This document shows positions 43,215-52,217 of a stretch of DNA of 64,000 bases, piece after piece. A model generated the notes under the pieces. The model worked only from the letters and a program-made list of their open reading frames with translations. It was not told where the DNA came from and did not search any database. The DNA is from Ciceribacter sp. T2.26MG-112.2. Its GTDB lineage: Bacteria; Pseudomonadota; Alphaproteobacteria; Rhizobiales; Rhizobiaceae. The stretch covers positions 400,571-464,570 of the forward strand of contig NZ_UEYQ01000002.1 of assembly GCF_900492205.1 (NCBI RefSeq), given 5' to 3'. Within the stretch, counting starts at the first letter, position 1, and each line of letters starts with the position of its first letter. The translations under genes and the position numbers were made by a program.

Positions 43215-44765
43215 TTGACCGCTCATATCCTTGTAATCGATGACGATGCGGCGCAGCGCCGCGCACTCAAGGCGGCGATCGAGGGGCTTGGGCATGTCGT
43301 TCATCTTGCCGATAGCGACCAGGCCGGGCTTGAGGTGTTTCGCCGGCATCGAAACGAGATCACCGTAGTGTTGGCCGACCTTTCCACGCCTGAGCGTGTC
43401 GGCAACGGCTTCCTCCAGTCGCTCGGCGACCTGCATGCGAGCGTTCCGGTGATCGTCCAGACGTCCGAGGGCGCCACCCATCGCGCGGTGGAGGCCATGC
43501 GGGCCGGCGCCTTCGATTTTCTCGTCAAGCCATGCTCGAGCGAGCGCATTTGCGCTGCAATCAACAGCGCCATCCGGTTCAACCGCAACGGTTCGCAGGG
43601 CAAATCCGTTCGCCGCACGCGCTCCGGTACGGTCGGCTTCGGCGACATCGTCGCGGCGAGTTCGGCCATGGCGCGCGCGGTGGAACTCGGCCGGCGGGCC
43701 GCCCAGTCCGTCATTCCGGTCATGCTTGAGGGGGAGGCCGGCGTCGGCAAGGAAATGATGGCGCGTGCCATCCATGCGACGAGCGAACGCTCGGCGCGGG
43801 CCTTTGTCGCTGTCAACTGCGCCGCCGTTCCTCACGCCCTGATCGAAGGCGTGCTGTTCGGTCCGGACGCAGTCGACCCGGCCGGTGGCGGCCAGGTGCC
43901 CGGCAAGTTCTCCGAGGCCGAAGGCGGAACGCTGTTTATCGAGGAAATCAGTGAATTGCCCGCCCACGTGCAGACCCGGCTGCTTTCGGTCGTCCACAAC
44001 GGGGAGATCGACGGGCTCAACGGCAAGCGGCCCCGCAAGGTGAATGTCCGGCTGATCTTCGCCACCAACAAGGATCTGATCGAGGAGGTCAAGGCGGGGC
44101 GGTTCCGGGAGGATCTCTACTATCGCCTCAACGTCTTTCCGATCACCATCGCTGCACTGCGCCGCCGCAAGGAGGACATTCCGCATCTGGCGCGCGCCTT
44201 CGTCGAGCGGTTCTCGGCGGAGCAACGCCTGGCAAAGCCGTTGGCCATCGATGCGGCGGCGCTGGGCCTTCTGACCGGCTATGACTGGCCGGGCAATACG
44301 CGGCAACTGGAAAATGCGGTGTTCCGGGCGGTCGTCCTGGCCGAAGGGCCGGTGCTTGGCGAGTCCGACTTCCCGCAGATCGCGGCGCAAAGGGTATCCG
44401 ACCGTCCATCGCCGGCGCCTGTCGCAGAACGCGGCGGATACGAAGTCGCGCCTGCCGCCACGGCGCCTGTCCTCGATGTGGCCAGTCACGGTCACGCCTC
44501 CGAATCGCCGGTCGAACCGGCGCCGACCGGAAGGTCCGCTCCGTCCGGCGATATCGCTGCGAACGTCATCATCAGCACAGACGATGCCGGCAATGTGCGC
44601 AAACTGGCCGAGATCGAGGAGGAGCTGATCCGATTCGCTCTCAAGTTCTATCGCGGGCAGATGAGCCAGGTCGCGCGCAAGCTCGGAATCGGTCGTTCGA
44701 CGCTCTATCGCAAGCTCAAGGACTATGGAATCGACCCCGACGATCCGCAAAAACACGCGGCATGA
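43215..44765 (+). CDS. NtrC-family response regulator lacking the GAFTGA motif
   Basis: About 516 residues from a TTG start at 43215 (GGGAG eight bases before; the open frame reaches 43125). The receiver domain has an acidic pocket (D9-D11), D55 in VVLADLSTP and K105. The AAA+ domain has Walker A GEAGVGKE (173-180), a Walker B GGTLFIEE in which the usual Asp is Glu, and the arginine-finger stretch FREDLYYRLNVFPI. The L1 loop that normally reads GAFTGA is replaced by roughly DAVDPAGGG (218-226), so contact with sigma54 is unlikely. A Fis-type helix-turn-helix ends the protein (MSQVARKLGIGRSTLYRKL). No kinase gene is adjacent. It may act with sigma70 or as a repressor. Confidence 0.85.
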   Translation: MTAHILVIDDDAAQRRALKAAIEGLGHVVHLADSDQAGLEVFRRHRNEITVVLADLSTPERVGNGFLQSLGDLHASVPVIVQTSEGATHRAVEAMRAGAFDFLVKPCSSERICAAINSAIRFNRNGSQGKSVRRTRSGTVGFGDIVAASSAMARAVELGRRAAQSVIPVMLEGEAGVGKEMMARAIHATSERSARAFVAVNCAAVPHALIEGVLFGPDAVDPAGGGQVPGKFSEAEGGTLFIEEISELPAHVQTRLLSVVHNGEIDGLNGKRPRKVNVRLIFATNKDLIEEVKAGRFREDLYYRLNVFPITIAALRRRKEDIPHLARAFVERFSAEQRLAKPLAIDAAALGLLTGYDWPGNTRQLENAVFRAVVLAEGPVLGESDFPQIAAQRVSDRPSPAPVAERGGYEVAPAATAPVLDVASHGHASESPVEPAPTGRSAPSGDIAANVIISTDDAGNVRKLAEIEEELIRFALKFYRGQMSQVARKLGIGRSTLYRKLKDYGIDPDDPQKHAA

Positions 44766-44873
44766 TGCCGCGAAGAAGCCCCATTGTTAACTGTCGGGTA
44801 AAGGTGTTCTCTTATCAGCAGCTAATCACTTGTTAGGCATACGTTCACTATATATGGATTGCTTGTGTGCATG

Positions 44874-44887
44874 TGGCAAATTTGCCA
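44874..44887. promoter_or_regulatory. 14-base perfect palindrome upstream of the DUF882 gene
   Basis: TGGCAAATTTGCCA with no spacer; a related half-site (TTTGGCA) follows 25 bases later. It lies in the region between the NtrC-like regulator and the DUF882 gene and could be the regulator's target. Confidence 0.5.
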
Positions 44888-44953
44888 TGGTGTTACCGCA
44901 TTTGGCAGTCATTTAGGTTGACGCGGGACGTAGTCTTTCGGACGGGGATTGAA

Positions 44954-46798
44954 TTGCTGATAACGCATGATCGCAGCGCGCCTTTCGGCGGAAACGGGCG
45001 CAGTCATCCGGCTGCGCATGCACGGTCCTTCGCCCGGACGGCCCTGTCGGTCTTCGCATGTCTCCTCGTCAGTGCCATCCTCTTCCTTTACATGGCGCCC
45101 AGCGCCTCCGCTGAAACCCGCACGCTCAAGATTCATTTCGTCCACACAGGCGAAAAGGCGGCCGTCGTCTTCAAGCGCAATGGTCGCTACGACGCCAAGG
45201 GCCTGAAGCAGCTGAGCTACCTCGTGCGCGACTGGCGCCGCAACGAACCCACAAAGATGGACCCGCGGCTGTTCGACCTCGTTTGGGAAGTCTACCGTCG
45301 CTCCGGCGCGTCGGGCTATATCACGGTCGTTTCGGGCTACCGGTCGCCGGCCACCAATGCCATGCTGCGTTCGCGCTCCAAGGGCGTGGCGAAGGAAAGC
45401 CAGCACATGCAGGGCACCGCGATGGATTTCTACATTCCGGGCGTGCCGCTGAAGAAGCTGCGCGAGATCGGCATGAAGATGCAGGTCGGTGGCGTGGGTT
45501 ACTATCCCAATTCCGGCTCTCCCTTCGTCCACATGGATGTTGCCGGCGTGCGCGCCTGGCCGCGCATGTCGCGTCAGGAACTGGTTCGCCTGTTCCCCGA
45601 CGGCAAGACCGTCCACATCCCTTCCGACGGCAAGCCGCTGCCCGGTTACCAGCAGGCGCTGGCCGACTACAAGAAGCGGGTAACCTCCAAGCAGATCATG
45701 ATCGCCGAAGAAAAGTCGGGCGGTGGCAAGCGCAAGAACCTGCTCGCCATGCTGTTCGGTGGCGGCGACGAGGACGAGGAAGAAGATGTGGTCCTGCCGA
45801 GCGAACGGCCTTCGGTCGCGCCGCAGCCCGTCGTGACGGCGGCTGAGCCGGTGATGGTGGCCAACGCTGCACCGCCGCCGCGTCAGGCGGAACTGACGAT
45901 GCCGGAGCCGACCGTTGCGCTCAACGCGCCGGTGCCGGCCGCCCGACCATCGCTGACGGCGGCTGACACGAGCCTTGCCGTCGCACTGTATTCGCCGGCT
46001 CGGAACCCGGCTGAAGATGCGCTTTCGCGTGTCACATCGGGTACGCCGACGGCAGAGGAAGGCTTTGCGGATCTGCAGGCGATGAAGATTCCGGTTCCGA
46101 CCCTTCTGGGCCCGCGTGGCATGCAGGGTGATGCACAAGCTCCCGAACTCTTGACCGCCTCGGTCGATCCCGCTCTTGCCGGCGCGGTCGAAGGGGAGCT
46201 GGCGCTGGTTCCGGTGCCGGTTGCACGGCCCGCCGTGGCCGAGGCTTTGCTGGCCGGCGCCGAGAGCGAACCGGAGGCCGAGGTCGACGAAATCGAGCAG
46301 GCTATCCTTTCGCCGGAAGCTGCCGCGGCACTGGAAGAGAACAACATGCCCCTGCCGGGATCGCGTCCGGAAGCGCCGGTATCGAGTGCCGCCTTGCCGG
46401 TCCAGACGGACGAAACGACGGACGAAACACCGGCGGTTCAGGTCGCGGCCATCGCGCCGAGAGCCAAGCCCGCAGCGGGTGAAGGCGAGTTCGGCGACGG
46501 CTTCGACATGCCGAAGACGGTTGACGCAAACGGGATCGCGGCTGGCCTGCCGGCCAAGGGCAAGCGTCCGAGCCAGGCCGAGGCCGAGGCTGCGCGAATG
46601 GCCATGACAGGCGGTCGCCTCACCGAGGACATGATCTCCTATTGGGCATTGAACCAGGACCGCTTCGAAAAGGTCGACAAGGCGGCCAAGGCGCCGCGGG
46701 TTGTCAGCCGCTCGCTGAGCGCACCCACGGCGGCCGTGCCGGTCGGCTTCCAGCAGGGCGCCGTGTCGGTCGATCCGAGCCGTTTCGGCGCACCATAA
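44954..46798 (+). CDS. DUF882 / YcbK-like (M15A peptidase fold) cell-wall protein with long acidic tail
   Basis: About 614 residues. A signal anchor (FARTALSVFACLLVSAILFLYMAPSASA) is followed by an M15A-type domain: LSYLVRDWRRNE, ITVVSGYRSPATNAML, SQHMQGTAMDFYIPG and GVGYYPNSGSPFVHMDVAG hold the His/Asp zinc ligands of D-Ala-D-Ala carboxypeptidase-like enzymes. From about residue 250 the chain becomes a low-complexity Ala/Pro/Glu-rich region with repeated VPAARP/LPGSRP-type blocks. The start is uncertain: TTG 44954 follows GGGG, while a GTG at 44867 would overlap the palindrome. The protein is probably periplasmic and acts on peptidoglycan. A bidirectional terminator follows. Confidence 0.8.
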   Translation: MLITHDRSAPFGGNGRSHPAAHARSFARTALSVFACLLVSAILFLYMAPSASAETRTLKIHFVHTGEKAAVVFKRNGRYDAKGLKQLSYLVRDWRRNEPTKMDPRLFDLVWEVYRRSGASGYITVVSGYRSPATNAMLRSRSKGVAKESQHMQGTAMDFYIPGVPLKKLREIGMKMQVGGVGYYPNSGSPFVHMDVAGVRAWPRMSRQELVRLFPDGKTVHIPSDGKPLPGYQQALADYKKRVTSKQIMIAEEKSGGGKRKNLLAMLFGGGDEDEEEDVVLPSERPSVAPQPVVTAAEPVMVANAAPPPRQAELTMPEPTVALNAPVPAARPSLTAADTSLAVALYSPARNPAEDALSRVTSGTPTAEEGFADLQAMKIPVPTLLGPRGMQGDAQAPELLTASVDPALAGAVEGELALVPVPVARPAVAEALLAGAESEPEAEVDEIEQAILSPEAAAALEENNMPLPGSRPEAPVSSAALPVQTDETTDETPAVQVAAIAPRAKPAAGEGEFGDGFDMPKTVDANGIAAGLPAKGKRPSQAEAEAARMAMTGGRLTEDMISYWALNQDRFEKVDKAAKAPRVVSRSLSAPTAAVPVGFQQGAVSVDPSRFGAP

Positions 46799-46849
46799 GC
46801 TCGACGCGCGCCGAGACAGATCGACCAATTTTCTCGTCGACAGAACAGC

Positions 46850-46885
46850 GAAAGCCCGCCTGACAGGTCGTCAGGCGGGCTTTTC
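46850..46885. terminator. Bidirectional terminator between the DUF882 gene and gapR
   Basis: GAAAGCCCGCCTGA / TCAGGCGGGCTTTTC, a near-perfect 14-bp stem with A/T runs on both sides, serves the convergent genes. Confidence 0.88.
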
Positions 46886-46911
46886 AAAGTGAAGAAACCT
46901 AAGGTGCCGGG

Positions 46912-47178
46912 TTATTCCTCCGGCGGGGTCTCGATCATGCCGAGGGCGTGCAGGTAGGTGTCGAGGATCAGATCCTCCTCCATGCGCTCCTGCTCGTCCT
47001 TCTTGCGCAGCGCAATCACCTTCTTGAGGATCTTGGTGTCGAAGCCCATGGACTTGGCTTCGCCGTAGACATCCTTGATGTCGTCGGCGATGGTCTTCTT
47101 TTCCTCTTCGAGACGCTCGATGCGCTCGACGAAGGCGCGGAGCTGGTCGCGGGCGACGCCGTGTGCGGCATCAGACAT
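46912..47178 (-). CDS. gapR: GapR family nucleoid protein (DUF2312)
   Basis: An 88-residue coiled-coil protein: [64 protein letters not shown]. This matches the GapR family of alphaproteobacteria. Caulobacter GapR binds overtwisted AT-rich DNA ahead of polymerases and stimulates gyrase and topoisomerase IV. An ATG at 47184 sits directly on the AAGGAGA ribosome site, so the ATG at 47178, seven bases away, is the better start. It is transcribed alone. Confidence 0.92.
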   Translation of the reverse strand: MSDAAHGVARDQLRAFVERIERLEEEKKTIADDIKDVYGEAKSMGFDTKILKKVIALRKKDEQERMEEDLILDTYLHALGMIETPPEE

Positions 47179-47364
47179 GGGCATTCTCCTTGAATAGCGG
47201 TAATCTCATTTCGTGGGGCTGAACTGCCGCGAAGCGGGGCTCGCGTCAAGACCCAAGTTGCACGCAAGCGATCACTCTTCGGTCCTGCGTCGCACGGCAG
47301 GCAGGCGCTGGGCGAATTGCGCAGGCAATTGCGGCGAATTCCCGTTCATCCGCGGAGCGCTTGC

Positions 47365-48162
47365 TCAGTCGATCGGGTAGGGGCCCGTGCGGGAGGCGTG
47401 GACCTCGTAGCGGTGCAGCGCCGGGTCGGCATTGAGGCTGTCGAAGATGGGTGCGAGCCGCTCGGCCCAGGCGGCAACGCCCGCATCGTCGCCGATCAGA
47501 TCCTGTCTTATTTCCAGCAGCGCGTGCGGCGTTCCCGTCATCATGCAATGACGATACATCGTGTCGCCCTTCAGGGCGCCGTCATAGGGTTCGTTGTCGC
47601 CGACCAGAATGTCGCCGGTTGCCCGCAGGTGATGAAGCAGGGGCTCCACGGCGCGATGATCGCTGTCCCACAGCACCGCGGCATGCCAGGGGCGGGCAAC
47701 GCCTTTCCAGGCAGGCGTATAGGAATGCAGCGACAGGACCAGCGGCGCCTTTCCCGAGGCGGCGGCGACCGCTGCGATCGTCCGGCTGACGGCATCGTGA
47801 TAGGGCCGGTGGAAGGTGCCGATGCGGTGGTTCCATTCCTCGGGGCTGATCGGGTGATTGCCGGGAATGATCGCGCCGTCGGAGATCTTCATGATCAGCG
47901 TCGGATCGTCCTCACCGCGGTTCGGGTCGATCAGCAGGCGCGAAAAACGGCTCATCACTGCGGGCACGCCGAGCCGCGCGGAGAGCAGGCGGGTCAGGGC
48001 CTCGATGCCGATGTCGTAGGCGATGTGGCGGGCAAAGGCTGTGTCGGGCAGGCCCAGACTGCCGTAGTGCTTCGGCAGATGGTTGGTCGCATGGTCGGCC
48101 AGAAGCACGAGGCCCCGCTCGGCGTGCCCATCCAGGATTTCATAGGCATCGGTGTCTTGCAT
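47365..48162 (-). CDS. N-formylglutamate amidohydrolase family protein (copy 2)
   Basis: A 265-residue member of the same superfamily as the gene at 11.9 kb but quite different from it. Family blocks visible are VLLADHATNHLPKHYG, RFSRLLIDPNRGEDDPTLI, LVLSLHSYTPAWKG and LEIRQDLIGDDAG. The motif set (DPNR, SLHSYTP, EIRQDL) is that of the shorter proteobacterial group whose substrate is not proven. No histidine-degradation genes adjoin. It is divergent from the DUF1036 gene across a 200-base gap. Confidence 0.85.
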   Translation of the reverse strand: MQDTDAYEILDGHAERGLVLLADHATNHLPKHYGSLGLPDTAFARHIAYDIGIEALTRLLSARLGVPAVMSRFSRLLIDPNRGEDDPTLIMKISDGAIIPGNHPISPEEWNHRIGTFHRPYHDAVSRTIAAVAAASGKAPLVLSLHSYTPAWKGVARPWHAAVLWDSDHRAVEPLLHHLRATGDILVGDNEPYDGALKGDTMYRHCMMTGTPHALLEIRQDLIGDDAGVAAWAERLAPIFDSLNADPALHRYEVHASRTGPYPID

Positions 48163-48364
48163 GAAGGAAAGCCGCGAATGGTTGTCGCCGGCTTGATGAC
48201 ATGGGGGAAAGACGAGCGCAAGCTTTCGCCCCGGTCACGTTTGTGCCAAGATCGCGGTCGATGGTTTATGTCAAAAATATAATCGATTAGAATTGCGTTG
48301 ACTTTCCTAGACCATCATCGCAAGAAAGCAGTCGACGCACAAACATGGAGTTCCAGCGGAAACC

Positions 48365-48841
48365 GTGCTGAAGCAAGATAGAATTCCAAGCGCCCTCGGG
48401 AGCGCGCGTCATCTCAGACATTTTCTCATCGCCAGTGCCCTCGTTGCACCGCTGTTTGCAGCCGGGGTGGCCCATGCCGAGTTCCGTGTGTGCAACGGCA
48501 CACAGAACCTCGTCGGCGTGGCAATCGGCTACCGTGCGGCCGAAGGCTGGATCACGGAAGGCTGGTGGCAGGTTCCGGCCTCGACCTGCGCGACGCTGAT
48601 CGAGGGCGAACTGCAATCACGCTACTACTATCTCTATGCCGAGGATGCTGCCCGCGGCGGACGCTGGACGGGCGACATCAACATGTGCGCCGCCGAGAAC
48701 GAGTTCAAGATCGTCGGCGTGCAGGACTGCTTCGCGCGGGGCTACCAGCAGATGGGATTCAAGGAATACGACACGGGCCGACAGGGCAGCTGGATGGTCC
48801 AGCTTTCCGACACGCCCGGCACGCAGGAAAGCCAGAACTGA
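48365..48841 (+). CDS. DUF1036 exported protein
   Basis: A 158-residue protein with a signal peptide (FLIASALVAPLFAAGVAHA, cut before EFRVCNGTQ). The mature part is a typical DUF1036 domain: CNGTQNLVGVAIGYRAAEGWITEGWWQVPASTC, YYYLYAEDAARGGRWTG and four conserved cysteines that probably form disulfides. The function of the family is unknown. The start is a GTG at 48365 with GCGGAAACC upstream. Its TGA overlaps the ATG of pyruvate kinase, an arrangement common in related genomes that implies translational coupling. Confidence 0.88.
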   Translation: MLKQDRIPSALGSARHLRHFLIASALVAPLFAAGVAHAEFRVCNGTQNLVGVAIGYRAAEGWITEGWWQVPASTCATLIEGELQSRYYYLYAEDAARGGRWTGDINMCAAENEFKIVGVQDCFARGYQQMGFKEYDTGRQGSWMVQLSDTPGTQESQN

Positions 48842-50280
48842 TGAAGCGTAATCGCAAAGTGAAGATCCTCGCAACGCTCGGCCCGGCCTCGTCCGACGAA
48901 GCGATGATCCGAAAGCTGCATGAGGCGGGGGCGGACCTGTTCCGCATCAACATGAGCCATGCCAGCCACGATGTGATGCGCAGCCTGATCGCCAAGATCC
49001 GTTCCGTCGAGGCCGAATGCGGCCGGCCGATCGGCATTCTTGCCGACCTTCAGGGGCCGAAGCTGCGTGTCGGCAAGTTTGCCGACACGACGGTGGAACT
49101 GGTGCCGGGCCAGACCTTCACCCTAGACGACAAGGACGTACCGGGCGACAATACCCGCGTCTTCCTCCCCCATCCGGAAATCCTCACCTCGGTGAAGCCG
49201 GGCCACCGTCTGCTGATCGACGACGGCAAGCTGCATCTGCGCGCCGAGAAGTGTGATGGCAAGAGCATCGTCACTACCGTCGTCTCCGGCACCAAGATCT
49301 CCGACCGCAAGGGTGTGAGCCTGCCCGATACGCTGCTCGCGGTTGGCGTCCTCACCCCAAAGGACCATGCGGACCTCGATGCCGTTCTCGCGACGGACGA
49401 GGTCGACTGGGTGGCGCTCTCGTTCATCCAGCGACCGGAAGACCTGGCCGAGGTGCGCAAGATCGCCCGTGGCCGCGTCGGCCTGATGTCGAAGATCGAG
49501 AAGCCGCAGGCGATCGAGCGCATCGACGAAATCATCGAACTCTCCGACGCGCTGATGGTGGCGCGTGGCGACCTCGGCGTGGAAATGCCGCTGGAAGCCG
49601 TTCCGGGCCTGCAGAAGCAGTTGATCCGTGCCTGTCGCCGGGCCGGCAAGCCGGTCGTGGTTGCGACGCAGATGCTCGAATCGATGATCTCGGCACCGGT
49701 GCCGACACGCGCCGAAGTCTCCGACGTCGCGACGGCCGTGTTCGAAGGTGCAGATGCCGTCATGCTGTCGGCCGAATCGGCGTCCGGCCAGTATCCGGTC
49801 GAGGCGGTCTCCACCATGGCGTCGATCGCCCGCACGGTCGAGCGCGAGCCGCACTATCCCGGCATCATCTACGCCCAGCGCGCCCAGCCGGAAGCGACCG
49901 GCGCGGACGCCATCTCGCTCGCCGCCCGCCAGATTGCCGAGACGCTGAAGCTGACGTCGATCGTCTGCTACACCTCGTCGGGCAATACCGGGCTTCGCGC
50001 CGCGCGCGAGCGTCCCGAAGTGCCGATCATCGCCCTTTCGCCGGTCATCCAGACCGCGCGCCGCCTGTCGGTCGTCTGGGGTCTGCATTGCGTCGTCTCC
50101 GAAGAGCCGACCGATCTTGACGACATGGTCAACCGCGCCTGCCGCATCGTCGTGGCCGAAGGCTTCGGCAAACCGGGCGACCGCGTCATCATCTCGGCCG
50201 GCGTGCCGCTCGGAACGCCGGGTGCCACCAACATGCTGCGCATCGCCTATATCGGTTCGGACGGTCTGTCGGGTATCTGA
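48841..50280 (+). CDS. pyk: Pyruvate kinase
   Basis: A 479-residue glycolytic enzyme converting phosphoenolpyruvate and ADP to pyruvate and ATP. Clear motifs are KILATLGPASS at the start, FRINMSHAS, GILADLQGPKLRVG, GLMSKIEKPQAIERIDEI with the catalytic Lys, MVARGDLGVEMP and VATQMLESMI. The C-terminal allosteric domain (CYTSSGNTGLRAARERP) is present. The upstream frame (48490 onward) is an overlap artefact; ATG 48841 is coupled to the DUF1036 stop. A terminator follows. Confidence 0.96.
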   Translation: MKRNRKVKILATLGPASSDEAMIRKLHEAGADLFRINMSHASHDVMRSLIAKIRSVEAECGRPIGILADLQGPKLRVGKFADTTVELVPGQTFTLDDKDVPGDNTRVFLPHPEILTSVKPGHRLLIDDGKLHLRAEKCDGKSIVTTVVSGTKISDRKGVSLPDTLLAVGVLTPKDHADLDAVLATDEVDWVALSFIQRPEDLAEVRKIARGRVGLMSKIEKPQAIERIDEIIELSDALMVARGDLGVEMPLEAVPGLQKQLIRACRRAGKPVVVATQMLESMISAPVPTRAEVSDVATAVFEGADAVMLSAESASGQYPVEAVSTMASIARTVEREPHYPGIIYAQRAQPEATGADAISLAARQIAETLKLTSIVCYTSSGNTGLRAARERPEVPIIALSPVIQTARRLSVVWGLHCVVSEEPTDLDDMVNRACRIVVAEGFGKPGDRVIISAGVPLGTPGATNMLRIAYIGSDGLSGI

Positions 50281-50308
50281 CGGTCGACATTGCCATCGAG
50301 TTTGCGAG

Positions 50309-50331
50309 AGCCGCCTCCGGGCGGCTTTTCC
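50309..50331 (+). terminator. Terminator of pyk
   Basis: AGCCGCC-TCCG-GGCGGCT then TTTCC, 29 bases after the stop codon. Confidence 0.8.
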
Positions 50332-50362
50332 GTCGGTGCTGTGGCCGCCTTGCAGGACGTGC

Positions 50363-51439
50363 CTACTGGCCGGCCTGCAGTCCCGGACGGCTGGGCGGCG
50401 GAGCAACACGGGTGGCGGCGAGCTTCGGCTCCAGTTCCCGCGCCATGGCCTGGAGGTCTCGCGGGCGACCGGCTATCTTCTCGATCGCGGCGATGGCGAG
50501 GTCCCGTGCCGCATAGTCCGGTTTGTGGCCGAGGCCCTCGACCCACACCAGTTCCGACCCCTCGATGTCGCGCGCCAGTCCGCGAGAATGGATCTCCTCC
50601 AGCACAATGTCGTCGCTGTCGCCGGTGACGATGACCGTCGGCGCCTTGATCTCGCGATAGCGTTCGGCAAAGCCCGAGACATAGCCGTGCAGATTGGCGA
50701 CGTCGGTGGCGTTGGCGCAGAAGGCGGCGGGGCGCAGCACCAGGGCAGGGGTCGTGTCGCCGACATAGGTCTCAGGGCGCGGATTGGGGGCAAAGACGCC
50801 GCGGGTCGCCGCGTCGAGCCGCGCCATGCCGGCATGGAGCGCGACGGTGTGGCAGAAGAGCGTTCCGAGCACTGGTGTCGATGCCAGATTGTAGTACCAG
50901 TCGACGCCGCCCGGCCAGGGATGGGTGGCCGGCGCGAGGAAAAGCAGGCCGGCGGTCTTTTCCGGATAGAGCACACCGAAGCTGGCAGTGATCGCCCCAC
51001 CGAACGAGTGACCAACGATGATGGCCCGGTCGATGCCGTGCTTCTCCATCAGGCGTGCAATGGCGTGGGCCTGGCCGTCGGGAAAGGCGTTTTGCGGCCC
51101 GCCACGCTCGGAATAGCCATGTCCCGGCCGATCGACGAACAGGAGTTCGGCCCGGCCCGTTAGCGGATCGCGAAAGGCGGTCGCCTGGTCGCGCAGATTG
51201 CCGCTCGCGCCATGGACGAAGACGATCGGCGGCAGGTCGGCGTCGGCGCCGGGCGGGACATGGAGTGCGTGCATGGCAAGGCCGCCGATGTCGGTCAACG
51301 TGCCGATTCGCGGGGCATCGGCCTCGATGGCGCGGGCACGAAGCGCAGTCACGCCAGCTGCGGCCGCGGTGAGAACGGTAAGTGAGGCGAGTGCGGTCAG
51401 CAGCATGATGCGAGACGGGTTGGACGGGAAGAAGGGCAT
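50363..51439 (-). CDS. Alpha/beta hydrolase, membrane-anchored
   Basis: A 358-residue serine hydrolase with an N-terminal hydrophobic segment (IMLLTALASLTVLTAAAAGVTAL) that likely anchors it in the membrane or exports it. The oxyanion region PIVFVHGASGNLRDQ, the FVDRPGHGYSERGG turn, the nucleophile GHSFGGAI, the acid in VTGDSDDIV and the histidine in EGLGHKPDY are complete. The substrate is unknown. A Pro-rich tail closes the protein. The TPR gene lies 47 bases upstream of it in the opposite reading order on the same strand, so the two may be co-transcribed. Confidence 0.85.
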   Translation of the reverse strand: MPFFPSNPSRIMLLTALASLTVLTAAAAGVTALRARAIEADAPRIGTLTDIGGLAMHALHVPPGADADLPPIVFVHGASGNLRDQATAFRDPLTGRAELLFVDRPGHGYSERGGPQNAFPDGQAHAIARLMEKHGIDRAIIVGHSFGGAITASFGVLYPEKTAGLLFLAPATHPWPGGVDWYYNLASTPVLGTLFCHTVALHAGMARLDAATRGVFAPNPRPETYVGDTTPALVLRPAAFCANATDVANLHGYVSGFAERYREIKAPTVIVTGDSDDIVLEEIHSRGLARDIEGSELVWVEGLGHKPDYAARDLAIAAIEKIAGRPRDLQAMARELEPKLAATRVAPPPSRPGLQAGQ

Positions 51440-51486
51440 GGCGGAATGTCAGTGGCGGGGCGGCAGGCGTGCGACGTTGCATGTCG

Positions 51487-52098
51487 TCATGTGCGGCTGC
51501 CGGCCAGTTTTTCCGAGAGCTTGGTCACGACTTCCTGGGCCTGCCGGTCGGCAGGGTAGATCGCCAGATAGCGCTCCCAGGCCTTCAGTGCCATCTCTTC
51601 GCTGCCACGTTCGCTGAGGATCGCCGCAAGGCCGGCGAGAGCGCCGAAATGGCGCGGCTCGAGCGCCAGCACGCGATTGATGTCGGACACCGCCTTCTTG
51701 TAGTTGCCCATCGTGTAGTGAAGCGTTGCCCGCTGGTTCCAGGCGCCGACGAAATCGGGTTTCAGCACGATGGCCTGATCGAGAAAATCCAGCGCGGCGG
51801 CGTTGCGTTTCTCAGTCGCCGCGGTCAGGGCCCATTGCATGACGAGGTCGACGGTGGCGCTACCGGAAGCATTCCAGTTCGCCATGATCTCTTCGGTCAA
51901 CCGATTGGCAGCTTCTGGATCGCGCTCGCGTCCCAGTTCGGTGATCAGCGCATCGACGCCCTTTGCCGTCTTGCCATCGGCCGGCGCGTCGAGGGAGACG
52001 CTTTCATTCGCTTCGGCCTGCGCAAGGGACGGCTGGCCGAAGGCCGTCGAGAACAGGACGGCGGCAATGAGTGGGGCGTATAAATGAAAACGGCGCAT
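51487..52098 (-). CDS. Exported tetratricopeptide-repeat protein
   Basis: A 203-residue protein with a signal peptide (LYAPLIAAVLFSTAFGQPSLAQA). The second half contains about three TPR units (ALDFLDQAIVLKPDFVGAWNQRATLHYTMGNYKKAVSDINRVLALEPRHFGALAGLAAILSERG), a protein-binding scaffold. No specific partner can be named. It is the upstream member of a minus-strand pair with the membrane-anchored hydrolase. Confidence 0.85.
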   Translation of the reverse strand: MRRFHLYAPLIAAVLFSTAFGQPSLAQAEANESVSLDAPADGKTAKGVDALITELGRERDPEAANRLTEEIMANWNASGSATVDLVMQWALTAATEKRNAAALDFLDQAIVLKPDFVGAWNQRATLHYTMGNYKKAVSDINRVLALEPRHFGALAGLAAILSERGSEEMALKAWERYLAIYPADRQAQEVVTKLSEKLAGSRT

Positions 52099-52181
52099 GT
52101 GGATAAGGTAATCCGCTTGCGCCGGCTTTCAAACTCAATTTTTCGCCATCGACCAATTCGGGCGGCAAGGCCCGGTCAGGC

Positions 52182-52210
52182 GAAAAGCAGCGCCGCTCCA
52201 GAAGCGGCGC
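52182..52210 (-). terminator. Terminator of rpmJ
   Basis: On the minus strand GCGCCGCT-TCTGG-AGCGGCGC then TGCTTTTCG, eight bases beyond the stop codon. Confidence 0.75.
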
Positions 52211-52217
52211 CCATGCC

